A DNA stretch of 64,000 bases from Flavobacterium sp. (GTDB lineage Bacteria; Bacteroidota; Bacteroidia; Flavobacteriales; Flavobacteriaceae). Below, in pieces: positions 17,275-26,636 of this stretch. Under the pieces are notes generated by a model, which saw only the letters and a program-made list of their open reading frames with translations, did not search any database and was not told the origin of the DNA. The DNA is taken from NCBI GenBank assembly GCA_017983975.1, contig JAGOAL010000005.1, forward strand, positions 1-64,000, read 5' to 3'. Every line of letters starts with the position of its first letter. Within the stretch, counting starts at the first letter, position 1. Both the position numbers and the translations under genes were made by a program.

Positions 17275-18228
17275 ATGAATGTAGCTCAAATTAAAATTCT
17301 TCACATCGATAGTAATCATCCGTTACTTTGGGAACAACTTGAACAAGCGGGTTTTCAAAACGAAGTCGATTTCACTTCGTCTAAAGAAGAAATTGAAGCT
17401 AAAATTGAAAAATATCAAGGTATTGTTATAAGAAGTCGTTTTAAAATTGACCAATCATTTTTAGACAAAGCCACAAATTTGCAATTTATTGCTCGAGTAG
17501 GTGCTGGTTTAGAAAGTATTGATTGTGAGTATGCAATGCAACGAGGAATCCACTTAATTGCCGCTCCAGAAGGCAATACAAATGCAGTGGGCGAACAAGC
17601 CATAGGAATGTTGTTATCGCTTTTTAATCATCTGAAAAAAGCTAACAATGAAGTAAAATCAGGGCAATGGATTCGTGAAGGCAATCGCGGACATGAGTTG
17701 GAAGGAAAAACCATTGGCATTATAGGTTATGGAAACATGGGAAAATCGTTTGCCAAAAAATTGCGCGGTTTTGATGTTACGGTTCTTTGTTATGATATTT
17801 TACCCAATATAGGCGATGAAAATGCTACACAAGTTTCATTAGCTGAACTTAAAGAACAAGCCGATGTCATCAGCTTACACACGCCTTGGACTCCACAAAC
17901 CGATAAAATGATAAATTCAGATTTTATTAACCAATTCAAAAAGCCATTTTGGTTTATTAATACGGCTCGAGGCAACTCGGTAGTAACGGAAGATTTAGTC
18001 GAAGCTTTGAAAGGTGGAAAAATACTAGGCGCTGGTTTAGACGTTTTAGAATATGAAAAAGGATCATTTGAAACCTTGTTTGAAGGGGAGAAACCAGCAG
18101 CTTTTGCTTATTTACTTCAAGCCGATAATGTCCTTTTAACACCTCATATTGCGGGTTGGACAGTTGAAAGTCATCAAAAATTAGCCCAAACCATTGTCGA
18201 TAAAATTAAGGCATTGTATTCCAAGTAA
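17275..18228 (+). CDS. D-2-hydroxyacid dehydrogenase (phosphoglycerate dehydrogenase-like)
   Basis: A 317-residue NAD-dependent oxidoreductase. The NAD-binding motif GKTIGIIGYGNMGKSFAKKL is near residue 140. Substrate and catalytic motifs of the family follow: NTARGNSVVTEDLVEAL (Arg), LDVLEYE (Glu region) and LLTPHIAGWT (His). The length is that of short SerA-like enzymes without the C-terminal ACT domain. The ATG at 17275 is preferred over a TTG 9 bases upstream. It could be 3-phosphoglycerate or another 2-hydroxyacid dehydrogenase. It stands alone between a terminator and a small-membrane-protein cluster. Confidence 0.9.
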   Translation: MNVAQIKILHIDSNHPLLWEQLEQAGFQNEVDFTSSKEEIEAKIEKYQGIVIRSRFKIDQSFLDKATNLQFIARVGAGLESIDCEYAMQRGIHLIAAPEGNTNAVGEQAIGMLLSLFNHLKKANNEVKSGQWIREGNRGHELEGKTIGIIGYGNMGKSFAKKLRGFDVTVLCYDILPNIGDENATQVSLAELKEQADVISLHTPWTPQTDKMINSDFINQFKKPFWFINTARGNSVVTEDLVEALKGGKILGAGLDVLEYEKGSFETLFEGEKPAAFAYLLQADNVLLTPHIAGWTVESHQKLAQTIVDKIKALYSK

Positions 18229-18309
18229 TATACTTTCAAAACAATTTTTTTTATAGAATAGTAAAAAAATTTATTATATTCGTATAACTAATCAAAAAAA
18301 ATTAAAGAA

Positions 18310-18696
18310 ATGGAAGTAACAAACCCAAACGAAAACTGGAATCAACCAAATAATAATATTCCAGTATTTAAAGTAGATCCAATAGTAGTTTTATTATTAA
18401 GTTTTATTACCTGTGGTTTATATTTAATTTATTGGAATATTAAAATCGCAAATGTAATAAATGCTGTTTCTGATAAAGAAATAATTTCAACTCCTATTGC
18501 GGTTTTTTCGGGCTGTTGTTTACCTGTAAATCTATATTTCTATTATGTTTTAGGTAAAGAAGGTTTACCTAATGTTTATAAAATGACGGGTGAATTAACA
18601 AAAGATCAATCTACATTGTTAATTATTTTAGGTTTATTTTTTCCTTTTGCCGCAGCAATGATTGTACAAGGAGATATAAATCGTTTATACAATTAA
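18310..18696 (+). CDS. small membrane protein, DUF4234-like
   Basis: A 128-residue protein. A polar Asn/Pro-rich N-terminus leads to VDPIVVLLLSFITCGLYLIY then WNIKIANVIN, the pattern of DUF4234-type membrane proteins, followed by two further hydrophobic segments. The C-terminus is IVQGDINRLYN. Function unknown. It overlaps or abuts the DUF2752 reading frame that follows. A near-match -7 element (TATATTCG, 18275-18282) lies upstream. Confidence 0.75.
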   Translation: MEVTNPNENWNQPNNNIPVFKVDPIVVLLLSFITCGLYLIYWNIKIANVINAVSDKEIISTPIAVFSGCCLPVNLYFYYVLGKEGLPNVYKMTGELTKDQSTLLIILGLFFPFAAAMIVQGDINRLYN

Positions 18697-19135
18697 AAAT
18701 TTTGTATTAAATAGAATCTTAGGTATTACAGGTGCTTTCTTAACACTTGTAATACCTTTTATTTTAGCATTAAACAATACAGGTAATAAATTAGATCATG
18801 AACAATCATTTTGTCCATTAAAAGCAACAACCGGATTTCCTTGTCCTTCTTGTGGTATTACTAAATCAATTGTTTATTTCTATGATGGAAACTTATTGAA
18901 AAGTTTAAGTTTTCATCTGTTTGGACCATTAGTTGTTGGGTTTTGTATCTTTATAATTGTGCTGTTTTTAGTCGAAATTAAAACAAGCAAAACCTACTTT
19001 AGAAAATGGTTTTTTAATAAAAAACTAGCTTATTATTTAGCCTTTTTTTTGATTGGCTATCACATAATTAGATTGTTCTTTTTTGTTCAAGAACATTCAT
19101 GGAGTGAAATAGTAAAACAAAGTATTTGGAGATAA
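18692..19135 (+). CDS. DUF2752 membrane protein with non-standard start
   Basis: The frame is open from 18680 to 19135 and encodes a complete DUF2752-type protein: an N-terminal membrane helix (LGITGAFLTLVIPFILAL), the signature CPLKATTGFPCPSCGITKS, then two more helices. No ATG, GTG or TTG precedes the signature; the first is TTG 18896, which would delete it. The best starts are ATT at 18692, whose last base is the first base of the upstream stop (ATTAA), giving 147 residues, or ATC at 18680, which sits 6 bases after AAGGAG. Alternatively a +1 shift could fuse it to the preceding gene. It is probably real and coupled to its neighbour. Confidence 0.7.
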   Translation: MKNFVLNRILGITGAFLTLVIPFILALNNTGNKLDHEQSFCPLKATTGFPCPSCGITKSIVYFYDGNLLKSLSFHLFGPLVVGFCIFIIVLFLVEIKTSKTYFRKWFFNKKLAYYLAFFLIGYHIIRLFFFVQEHSWSEIVKQSIWR

Positions 19136-19184
19136 AATAATAATAAGTTAATATTGTGTAACTAACCAATTAAATTTTATAATT

Positions 19185-19586
19185 ATGTTTCAATGGTACA
19201 AAAAAGTAGTTTTTGAAAACTACGCCAATTTCAGTGGAAGAGCAAGACGCTCAGAATACTGGTATTTCGTTTTGTTTAATATGATTTTTGCAATTTGCGC
19301 AATGGTTTTAGATAGTCTATTGGGTTTAAATTTTGAACCAGGCGCAGGAGGTCCTTTATACCTTGTTTATATATTAGGTGTATTTATTCCAGGATTAGCT
19401 GCTGCTGTAAGAAGACTACACGACGTCAATAAAAGCGGATGGTTTTTCTTTATTGTTTTAGTGCCAATTATTGGTCCAATATGGTTACTGGTATTATTCT
19501 TTTCAGAAGGAACTACTGGGAAAAACAATTATGGAGAAGATCCTAAAGGAAGCGGAAATGAGATTAATGAAATAGGGAAAGAATAA
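19185..19586 (+). CDS. DUF805 family membrane protein
   Basis: A 133-residue protein with the family hallmarks: an N-terminal YANFSGRARRSEYWYFVLFN, three to four membrane segments, and AAVRRLHDVNKSGWFFF (RRLHDxxxSGW). The C-terminal GKNNYGEDPKG is also usual. DUF805 proteins are inner-membrane proteins of unknown role. It is the last gene of the small-membrane-protein cluster and ends in a shared terminator. Confidence 0.93.
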   Translation: MFQWYKKVVFENYANFSGRARRSEYWYFVLFNMIFAICAMVLDSLLGLNFEPGAGGPLYLVYILGVFIPGLAAAVRRLHDVNKSGWFFFIVLVPIIGPIWLLVLFFSEGTTGKNNYGEDPKGSGNEINEIGKE

Positions 19587-19591
19587 ATAAA

Positions 19592-19617
19592 AAAGGCTAA
19601 TCATTTGATTAGCCTTT
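19592..19617. terminator. bidirectional terminator between DUF805 and acyltransferase genes
   Basis: An 11-bp perfect stem (19592-19602 with 19607-19617; AAAGGCTAATC) with A-run and T-run on opposite sides. It works for the plus-strand DUF805 transcript. Its right arm contains the stop codon of the minus-strand acyltransferase gene. Confidence 0.85.
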
Positions 19618-21402
19618 ATCTTTTTTCTCTAACTCTGCTTGAAATTCTTCCATAACAGGTTTTACAGTGCTTTCGGGTAAATCGGCAATTTTAATATACA
19701 TTAAACCATCTACTGAATTATTAAATAAAGGGTCAACGTTAAAAGCCACTACTCTTGCGTTTTGTTTAATGTATTTTTTAATCAATACTGGTAAACGAAG
19801 ACTTCCTGGTTCTACTTCATCAATAATTTTATCAAATTTATTCAAATCAGATTCTGTTTCATTGAAGACAAAATCTTTATCGGCATCTTTAAGTTTTACC
19901 TTATATTCTTTTTTCGGATGCACATATTGCGCAATATAAGGGTCGTAATAGTGCGATTTCATAAACTCAATCATCAGCGATTTTGAAAAATCAGAAAATT
20001 GATTACTGATACTCACCCCACCAATTAAATATTTATGTTCTGGATAACGCAATGTAGTGTGCACAATTCCTTTCCACAAAAGAAAAAGAGGCATTGGTTT
20101 TTGTTGGTATTCTGAAATAATGAAAGCCCTTCCCATTTCAATGGATTGACTCATCATGCCATGCAATTCGGGTTCAAAACGGAACAGTTCGTGTAGGTAA
20201 AACCCTTCAATACCATGTTTTTTATATATACCATCGCCTAATCCCATTCGGTAAGCTCCGGCAATCATTTGAGCATCGTCATCCCATAAAAACATGTGAT
20301 GGTAATATTGATCATATTTGTCTAAATCAATAGCTTCATTAGTACCTTCTCCTACTTCTCTAAACGTAATTTCGCGAAGACGTCCAATTTCGTGTAAAAT
20401 ATTAGGAATTTTCTCGGCAGTTGTTAAAAAAACCTGATAATTTTTACTTTGCAACAATCTAAAATCGCCTTCTTTTAGCGCATTTATTTCTTCAATAATT
20501 TCGCTATGATTTGCTGGTTTTACGATCTGTTTTGGCGGTTTAACCGATGATAATTTAGGTAAGTGTAATTTAGAATCTTCGGTTTCAAAAGCATTAGAAA
20601 GCATGTAGGTTTTTTTTCTTAAAAACTCGCCATATGCTTCAATATCTTGGTATTCATTTTGTTCGGCTACTGAAATTGGTTTTCCAATTCTTACTTTAAT
20701 TACACGGTCTTTTTGAGTGTGTAATTCACTTGGTAATTTAGCCGTTCTAAGTGTGTCGTTAATTTTAGATAAAAAGTAAAATAATCGACTATTCTTAGCA
20801 TGAAAATAAATAGGAACCACAGGAACTTGTGCTTTTCTAATGACTTTTATGGCGCCTTCTTCCCAAGGTTTATCGACCACCAATTTACCATCTTTATAAG
20901 TAGAAACTTCTCCCGCAGGAAACATACCTAATGGTTTTCCATCGCTTAAATGACGCAATGTTTCCTTGATACCTACCACGCTAGACTTAACATCTTTGTG
21001 GTTTTCAAACGGATTTACCGGCATAATAAACGGTTTCAAAGGTGCAATGCGGTGCAAGAGAAAATTAGCAATAATTTTAAAATTAGGCTCACGTTCGAGC
21101 ATTAATTTTAATAATAATATACCGTCTACACCTCCAAGCGGATGGTTGGATATGGTAATATAAGCGCCATCTTTTGGTAAACGTTTTAAGTCCTCTTCTG
21201 GAATTTCAAATTTTATTTGTAAATCGTCTAAAATAGCATTTAAAAAAGCAACATCTTGTAAGTGTTTGTGTCGGTCATATAATCTATTTAGTGCAGATAT
21301 TTTAAGCACTTTCATTAAGACCCAGCCCGAAAATGTTCCGAAAACTCCATATTTATCAGCGTTAATCGCTTTTGCAACTTCTTTAGCAGTAACTAACCCC
21401 AT
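19609..21402 (-). CDS. olsF: bifunctional acyltransferase, OlsF-like
   Basis: A 597-residue fusion. The N-terminal half is a PlsC-type O-acyltransferase with ITISNHPLGGVDGILLLKLM (His/Asp motif) and MFPAGEVSTYKDG. The C-terminal half (about 310-590) is an OlsB-type N-acyltransferase: LREITFREVGEGTNEAIDLD, DQYYHHMFLWDDDAQMIAGA, then YRMG. An OlsF of this layout from Flavobacterium johnsoniae is known to make ornithine lipids from ornithine and acyl carriers in one polypeptide, which is the likely role here. Related glycine-lipid enzymes are an alternative. A TATCTTTG -7 element (complement of 21428-21435) lies just upstream of the start. Confidence 0.85.
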   Translation of the reverse strand: MGLVTAKEVAKAINADKYGVFGTFSGWVLMKVLKISALNRLYDRHKHLQDVAFLNAILDDLQIKFEIPEEDLKRLPKDGAYITISNHPLGGVDGILLLKLMLEREPNFKIIANFLLHRIAPLKPFIMPVNPFENHKDVKSSVVGIKETLRHLSDGKPLGMFPAGEVSTYKDGKLVVDKPWEEGAIKVIRKAQVPVVPIYFHAKNSRLFYFLSKINDTLRTAKLPSELHTQKDRVIKVRIGKPISVAEQNEYQDIEAYGEFLRKKTYMLSNAFETEDSKLHLPKLSSVKPPKQIVKPANHSEIIEEINALKEGDFRLLQSKNYQVFLTTAEKIPNILHEIGRLREITFREVGEGTNEAIDLDKYDQYYHHMFLWDDDAQMIAGAYRMGLGDGIYKKHGIEGFYLHELFRFEPELHGMMSQSIEMGRAFIISEYQQKPMPLFLLWKGIVHTTLRYPEHKYLIGGVSISNQFSDFSKSLMIEFMKSHYYDPYIAQYVHPKKEYKVKLKDADKDFVFNETESDLNKFDKIIDEVEPGSLRLPVLIKKYIKQNARVVAFNVDPLFNNSVDGLMYIKIADLPESTVKPVMEEFQAELEKKDKG

Positions 21403-21427
21403 TTATTTTTTGTTTTTGAGCAAGAAA

Positions 21428-21435
21428 CAAAGATA
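21428..21435 (-). promoter_or_regulatory. -7 element TATCTTTG for the acyltransferase gene
   Basis: On the minus strand, an exact TAnnTTTG match 25 bases before the start of the OlsF-like gene. No clear TTG lies at -33. Confidence 0.4.
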
Positions 21436-21555
21436 ACAATTCTATTGAATTGAATACCTAAAGATTTTACATTAAAACGACAAATTTGTGATTTTTTTAG
21501 AAAACTACTTTAGAAAATCATTTAACTGAATCTTTATTATTAGAATCCTTTTTAC

Positions 21556-21563
21556 TACTTTTG
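21556..21563 (+). promoter_or_regulatory. -7 element TACTTTTG for xth
   Basis: Exact TAnnTTTG match ending 20 bases before the xth start codon. The -33 region is not obvious. Confidence 0.45.
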
Positions 21564-21583
21564 GTCAAAAGCTAAGACAAGAC

Positions 21584-22345
21584 ATGAAAATCATCTCTTA
21601 CAATGTAAATGGAATTCGTGCAGCCATCACAAAAGGATTTTTAGAATGGTTACAACAAGCGAATCCAGATGTAATTTGTTTGCAAGAAATAAAGGCTACA
21701 GAAGATCAAATCCCTAAAATTGAAATAGAAGCCGCCGGATATCCCTACCAATATTATTTTCCAGCAGAAAAAAAAGGCTACAGCGGTGTGGCTATTTTAT
21801 CAAAAATTGCGCCTAATAATGTAGTTTTTGGAACAGGAATTCCGCACATGGATTTTGAAGGGCGAAATTTACGTTTAGATTTTGATTCGCTATCGGTAAT
21901 GAGTTTGTATTTACCTTCTGGTACGAATATTGATAGATTAGAACATAAGTTTATGTATATGGACGATTTTCAAAATTACATTAATGAATTAAAGAAGCAA
22001 ATTCCTAATTTGGTGATTTGTGGTGATTATAACATTTGTCATGAAGCTATTGATATTCATGATCCCATTAGAAATGCAAAAATTTCTGGGTTTTTACCCG
22101 AAGAACGCGCTTGGTTAGATGGGTTTATGAAAAGTGGTTTTGTAGACACCTTTCGCCATTTAAACAAAGAACCACACAATTATAGTTGGTGGAGTTACAG
22201 AGCAAATGCTCGAAATAATAATAAAGGATGGAGAATCGATTATTGCTTGGCGGCCGAACCTTTGAAAGAAAAAATTCAAAGAGCTTTAATTTTACCCGAA
22301 GCTAAACATTCAGACCATTGCCCCGTTTTAGTAGAAATAAAATAA
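21584..22345 (+). CDS. xth: exodeoxyribonuclease III
   Basis: A 253-residue AP endonuclease and 3-prime exonuclease of base-excision repair. Active-site motifs are present: SYNVNGIRAA, ICLQEIKAT (metal-binding Glu), ICGDYNICHEAIDIHDP and the C-terminal SDHCPVLVEI (Asp/His). Length and order match the XthA/ExoA class. It sits 28 bases before the OmpA-like gene and may be co-transcribed with it. Confidence 0.95.
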   Translation: MKIISYNVNGIRAAITKGFLEWLQQANPDVICLQEIKATEDQIPKIEIEAAGYPYQYYFPAEKKGYSGVAILSKIAPNNVVFGTGIPHMDFEGRNLRLDFDSLSVMSLYLPSGTNIDRLEHKFMYMDDFQNYINELKKQIPNLVICGDYNICHEAIDIHDPIRNAKISGFLPEERAWLDGFMKSGFVDTFRHLNKEPHNYSWWSYRANARNNNKGWRIDYCLAAEPLKEKIQRALILPEAKHSDHCPVLVEIK

Positions 22346-22373
22346 AAATCAATTAATCAAAAACGAAAATAAA

Positions 22374-23339
22374 ATGATTAGAAAAATTGCACTTGCTTGC
22401 GTAGTTTTAAGTTTAACTACTTCTTGCGTTTCTAAAAAAATCTATCAAGATTTAGAAAATAAATATGCCGATTTAAAGAAAGAACATAATGCTTTATCAG
22501 ATGAAAATGGTGTTTTGAAAGCCAGTAAGAACCAATTGGAAATAGACAAAACCAATTTACAAACCGAATTGGACAAAACAAAAGCAGAACGCGACAAACT
22601 TGCCTCAGATTATGCTGCTACTAAGAAAAGTTTAGACAATTTAAAAGCATCGTATGCCGCTTTAGAGAAAGACAGTAATGAGGCTTTAGAATCAAATATC
22701 AATAAAAACCGTCAATTGCTAGCCGAATTAGAAGCAAAACAAAAAGCACTAACGGCAGAACAAGATCGTTTAACTAAATTGAAAAAAGACTTAGAAGCAT
22801 CTTCTACTCGATTAGCCGAATTAGAAAAAATAATGGCCGATAAAGATGCTGCGATGAAAAAATTAAAAGAAACGCTTACAAAATCGCTGAAAGCTTTTGA
22901 AGGAAAAGGTTTAACTGTTACTGAAAAAGACGGAAAAGTATATGTTTCTATGGAAAACAAATTATTGTTTGAATCGGGAAGTTGGACAGTAGGCACAGAA
23001 GGTAAAAAAGCAGTAGATTTAGTAGGAAAGGTATTAGGAGATAATCCTGAAATTTCGGTTTTAATTGAAGGACATACTGATAATGATAAAATTACCGGAA
23101 CTATTGGCGGTGGTGTAGAGAACAACTGGGATTTATCAACCAAACGTGCTACAGCAATTGTGAATATTTTATCGGCTAATGCCAAAGTTAAAAAAGAAAA
23201 TTTAACAGCAGCGGGTCGTGGCGAATATGCACCGTTATTATCTAATGAAACTGCTGAAGGTAAAGCTAAAAACAGAAGAATTGAAATCATTTTAACGCCT
23301 AAGTTAGATGAAATTTCTAAAATGTTGAATGCGTTGTAA
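22374..23339 (+). CDS. OmpA-family lipoprotein with coiled coil
   Basis: A 321-residue protein. A lipoprotein signal (SLTTSC, lipid on Cys18) is followed by a long coiled coil (about residues 25-180) and an OmpA-like peptidoglycan-binding domain. The domain shows ILIEGHTDNDKI in the form VLIEGHTDNDKI, then NNWDLSTKRATAIVNIL and GRGEYAPL...NRRIEIIL. It probably anchors the outer membrane to the cell wall across the periplasm. A strong terminator follows. Confidence 0.92.
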   Translation: MIRKIALACVVLSLTTSCVSKKIYQDLENKYADLKKEHNALSDENGVLKASKNQLEIDKTNLQTELDKTKAERDKLASDYAATKKSLDNLKASYAALEKDSNEALESNINKNRQLLAELEAKQKALTAEQDRLTKLKKDLEASSTRLAELEKIMADKDAAMKKLKETLTKSLKAFEGKGLTVTEKDGKVYVSMENKLLFESGSWTVGTEGKKAVDLVGKVLGDNPEISVLIEGHTDNDKITGTIGGGVENNWDLSTKRATAIVNILSANAKVKKENLTAAGRGEYAPLLSNETAEGKAKNRRIEIILTPKLDEISKMLNAL

Positions 23340-23347
23340 TCCTTAAA

Positions 23348-23380
23348 GCTTGTCATTTCGACGAAGGAGAAATCACATAA
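23348..23380. repeat. dispersed flavobacterial intergenic repeat
   Basis: The sequence GTCATTTCGACGAAGGAGAA is one I know as a recurring non-coding word in flavobacterial genomes. Only one copy occurs in this window, so the assignment rests on memory of the group. Confidence 0.4.
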
Positions 23381-23390
23381 TATTATTTTT

Positions 23391-23425
23391 AAAAAAGTTC
23401 AAAGAATTTCTTTGGACTTTTTTCT
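23391..23425 (+). terminator. rho-independent terminator after the OmpA-like gene
   Basis: A 15-bp stem (23391-23405 with 23409-23423, one G-T pair), 3-base loop and flanking A- and T-runs. It ends the xth/OmpA transcript. Confidence 0.9.
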
Positions 23426-23448
23426 TTTTAATAACCTATACTACTTTG

Positions 23449-23456
23449 TATCTTTG
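23449..23456 (+). promoter_or_regulatory. -7 element TATCTTTG for the aldo/keto reductase
   Basis: Exact TAnnTTTG match 17 bases before the ATG at 23474. It supports that ATG over the TTG at 23462, which would lie almost at the transcription start. Confidence 0.45.
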
Positions 23457-23473
23457 CTACTTTGAAACACAAC

Positions 23474-24514
23474 ATGAACTACATAACACTACCTAATACC
23501 GAACTAAAAGTCAGTAAAATCTGTTTAGGAACAATGACTTTTGGCAATCAAAATACTGAAAGCGAAGCGCATTCGCAATTGGATTATGCACTTGAAAATG
23601 GAATTAATTTTATTGATACGGCCGAAATGTATCCTATTGGTGGCAACGCACAAATTTTTGGAAGTACAGAGCGTTTCATTGGCACTTGGCTTCAAAAAAT
23701 TGGCGCTTCAGAACGAGAGAAATTGGTAATTGCTACTAAAATTGCAGGTCCAAATCGTGGGATGGAATATATTCGTCAGCCGTTAGATTTTTCTAAGAAG
23801 AGCATTCATGAAGCGGTAGAATTGAGTTTAAAATACCTTCAAACTGATTATATCGATTTATATCAAATGCATTGGCCAGAGCGTGTGATGAACATGTTTC
23901 AAAAACGAGGTGTTCAGGAATTAGACCCAAAATGGCAAGATAACATTTTTGATGTTTTAACGGTTTATGACGGATTGATTAAAGAAGGAAAAATCAAACA
24001 TATTGGGCTTTCAAATGAAAATCCTTGGGGCGTAATGAAATTTTTAATGGAAAGCGAAAAGCATGGATTACCAAGAATTACAACGATACAAAATCCATTT
24101 TCGTTGTTAAATCGTTTGTATGAAGTGGGTTTATCAGAAATAGGAATGCGAGAAAATGTTGGGTTGTTAGCCTATTCTCCGTTAGGATTTGGTTATTTAA
24201 CAGGAAAACATTTGAGCGGTATTGAAAAAAATTCGAGATTGGATTTGTTTCGAAATTTCAACCGTTACACAAACGAAAATTGTTTCAAAGCAACTAAACT
24301 ATATAACGATTTAGCTGAAGCAAATGGATTAACGTTGACGCAAATGGCTATTGCATTCGTGCATCGACAAAAATTTGTATCGTCTACAATAATTGGCGCT
24401 ACAAGCATGGAACAATTACAAGAAAACATTCAAGCTTTTGATGTTGTTTTATCGGATGAATTAGTTACTGAAATTGAGAAAATTCAGGAATTAATTCCTA
24501 ATCCGGCGCCGTAG
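23474..24514 (+). CDS. aldo/keto reductase, Tas-like
   Basis: A 346-residue NADP-dependent oxidoreductase that reads closely along E. coli Tas: LGTMTFGNQNTESEAHSQLD, INFIDTAEMYP (catalytic Asp/Tyr), LKYLQTDYIDLYQMHWPERV (His), TIQNPFSLLNR and the C-terminal IGATSMEQLQENI. The physiological substrate is unknown. The ATG at 23474 is preferred to TTG 23462. Its stop codon directly abuts the end of the convergent mgtE gene with no spacer. Confidence 0.92.
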   Translation: MNYITLPNTELKVSKICLGTMTFGNQNTESEAHSQLDYALENGINFIDTAEMYPIGGNAQIFGSTERFIGTWLQKIGASEREKLVIATKIAGPNRGMEYIRQPLDFSKKSIHEAVELSLKYLQTDYIDLYQMHWPERVMNMFQKRGVQELDPKWQDNIFDVLTVYDGLIKEGKIKHIGLSNENPWGVMKFLMESEKHGLPRITTIQNPFSLLNRLYEVGLSEIGMRENVGLLAYSPLGFGYLTGKHLSGIEKNSRLDLFRNFNRYTNENCFKATKLYNDLAEANGLTLTQMAIAFVHRQKFVSSTIIGATSMEQLQENIQAFDVVLSDELVTEIEKIQELIPNPAP

Positions 24515-25867
24515 TTAAATCCCTAAAATAATCTTTGCAATTGTAAAATAGGTTAGAATTCCTAAGATGTCGTTACTTGTAGTAATGAACGGACCCGTTG
24601 CTAATGCAGGGTCAATTCCATATTTATTTAGGATGATAGGAATAAAAGTTCCAATTAATGAAGCAATAATAATTACTGTAAGTAGTGCAATTGCCACCGT
24701 ATAACCTACATGAATTTCATACCCTAATAAGAAATAACTACCCGCTAATAAGATGACCGAAAGAATGACACCGTTCAACAAACTTAACGACAATTCTTTT
24801 AATAAACGTTCTATTATGGGTCCGATAATGGTATTATTAGCCAAACCTTGAACAATAATTGCCGAAGATTGCACCCCTACATTTCCAGCCATTGCCGCAA
24901 TAAGCGGTGTAAAGAAAAATAATTCTGGATGAAGTTTCATTATGGGTTCAAAAATTCCTAAAATATGTACCGAAATAAATCCGCCAAATAATGCTAAAAC
25001 CAACCAAGGTAAACGTGCTTTTGTCAGTTCTAAGACACTATCATCAGCCTCAACGTCTTGTGAGATACCTGCTGCTAATTGGTAATCTTTGTCGGCTTCT
25101 TCTTTGATTACATCAATAATATCATCAATGGTAATACGACCAACTAATCGGCCTAATTCATCCACCACTGGAATGGCTTCCAAGTCATATTTTTGCATGA
25201 TGCGCGCCACTTCTACATCTTTAGTATCTACTTTTACATAGTCTACTTTTTTGATATAAACCTGGCTAATAGGTGTTTTTGTTGAGGTAGTTAATAGATC
25301 TTTTAACGACAAACGACCTTTTAATCGTTCTTCGTCATCGATAACATATATAGAATGAACTCTAGAAACATTTTCGGCTTGCAAACGCATTTCTTTTACG
25401 CAGGTTAATACGTTCCAGTTTTCGTTTACTTTAACAAGCTCTTTTCCCATTAAACCACCCGCAGTATCTTCATCATAACGTAATAAATCAACAATATCTT
25501 TTGCGTGTTCAACATCTTCAAGTTCAGAGATTACTTGCTCTTTTTTGTGTTGAGGTAATTCGGCAATGATATCTGCCGCATCGTCTGTACTAAGTTCGTC
25601 TAACTCTTCGGCGATTTCTTTTGGCGATAAATTTCGTAAGATTTTTTCCCGAACTTCATCATCTAATTCTAATAAGATTTCGGCTGTTTTTTCCGAATCT
25701 AAGGTGTTAAATATGTAAGCCGCGCCGTGATCATCGAGTTCTTCCATGATTTCGGCAATATCAGCAAAGTGAATATCATCAAGAAGCAAAAGTAACTCTT
25801 GCGCCTTGTTTTCACTTATAAGTTGTTCTATTTCAGATAGAAACTCTCTGCTGATTTTAAACTCCAT
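24515..25867 (-). CDS. mgtE: magnesium transporter MgtE
   Basis: A 450-residue Mg2+ channel. The N-terminal superhelical domain (about 1-130, [20 protein letters not shown]) is followed by two CBS domains (about 135-260) that sense cytosolic Mg2+, and five C-terminal membrane helices from about 285 with the conserved [20 protein letters not shown]. It overlaps the start region of rsmA by 11 bases, so translation is coupled. The third gene of this minus-strand group is DUF4286. Confidence 0.95.
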   Translation of the reverse strand: MEFKISREFLSEIEQLISENKAQELLLLLDDIHFADIAEIMEELDDHGAAYIFNTLDSEKTAEILLELDDEVREKILRNLSPKEIAEELDELSTDDAADIIAELPQHKKEQVISELEDVEHAKDIVDLLRYDEDTAGGLMGKELVKVNENWNVLTCVKEMRLQAENVSRVHSIYVIDDEERLKGRLSLKDLLTTSTKTPISQVYIKKVDYVKVDTKDVEVARIMQKYDLEAIPVVDELGRLVGRITIDDIIDVIKEEADKDYQLAAGISQDVEADDSVLELTKARLPWLVLALFGGFISVHILGIFEPIMKLHPELFFFTPLIAAMAGNVGVQSSAIIVQGLANNTIIGPIIERLLKELSLSLLNGVILSVILLAGSYFLLGYEIHVGYTVAIALLTVIIIASLIGTFIPIILNKYGIDPALATGPFITTSNDILGILTYFTIAKIILGI

Positions 25868-26636
25868 CGGCTGTTATTTTTTGAGTAATTTCGATAAACT
25901 GCTCTACCGTTAATTGCTCCGGACGAAGGTCAAAGATACTATCTTCTTTTAAATTATCAGAGAAATTGAACGATTTTAAACTATTTCGTAATGTTTTTCT
26001 TCGTTGTTGAAAGGCCGTTTTTACTACTCGGAAGAATAATTTTTCGTCACAAGGCAATGAAAAATTTGCTTTTCGTCTTAATCGCAACACACCCGAATCT
26101 ACTTTTGGCGGCGGATTAAAAACTTCTGGCGGAACTGTAAATAAATATTCGGCATCGTAAAAAGCTTGGGTTAAAACCGATAATATTCCGTATACTTTAC
26201 TTCCTTTTTTCTCGCAAATGCGTTGGGCAACTTCTTTTTGAAACATCCCAGCAAATTCTGGAATTTGATCGCGCATTTCTAATGTTTTGAACACAATTTG
26301 GGTCGATATATTATATGGAAAATTCCCAATGATAGCAAAAGGTTCGCCATTAAAAACTTCGTTCAAATCATATTTTAAAAAATCCTTTGAAATAATGTGA
26401 TTGTCTAATTTTGAAAAATGAACGCCCAAATATTCAACCGATTCTTTATCGATTTCAATGACAAAAGTTTCAGTGGGTTTATCCAATAAATATTTAGTCA
26501 AAACACCCATTCCCGGACCAATTTCCAAAATTTTTGAATAGCCTTCCAGCGAAAGTGTATCGGCAATATCCTTTGCAATACTTTCGTCTTTTAGGAAATG
26601 TTGTCCTAAGTGTTTTTTTGCGCTTACTTTATCCAT
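25857..26636 (-). CDS. rsmA: 16S rRNA dimethyladenosine transferase
   Basis: A 259-residue SAM-dependent enzyme (KsgA) that dimethylates two adjacent adenines near the 3-prime end of 16S rRNA during small-subunit maturation. Motifs: [26 protein letters not shown] (SAM), [11 protein letters not shown] (catalytic NxPY) and [13 protein letters not shown] near the C-terminus. It directly abuts DUF4286 upstream and overlaps mgtE downstream. Confidence 0.96.
   Translation of the reverse strand: MDKVSAKKHLGQHFLKDESIAKDIADTLSLEGYSKILEIGPGMGVLTKYLLDKPTETFVIEIDKESVEYLGVHFSKLDNHIISKDFLKYDLNEVFNGEPFAIIGNFPYNISTQIVFKTLEMRDQIPEFAGMFQKEVAQRICEKKGSKVYGILSVLTQAFYDAEYLFTVPPEVFNPPPKVDSGVLRLRRKANFSLPCDEKLFFRVVKTAFQQRRKTLRNSLKSFNFSDNLKEDSIFDLRPEQLTVEQFIEITQKITADGV

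Noticed and set aside
18896..19135. TTG-started 79-codon reading of the DUF2752 gene
   Set aside because: It would remove the Cys-containing signature and first membrane helix that are clearly encoded upstream in the same frame.
22712..23356. 214-codon minus-strand ORF opposite the OmpA-like gene
   Set aside because: Shadow of a coiled-coil gene with strong codon bias; no domain and no promoter.
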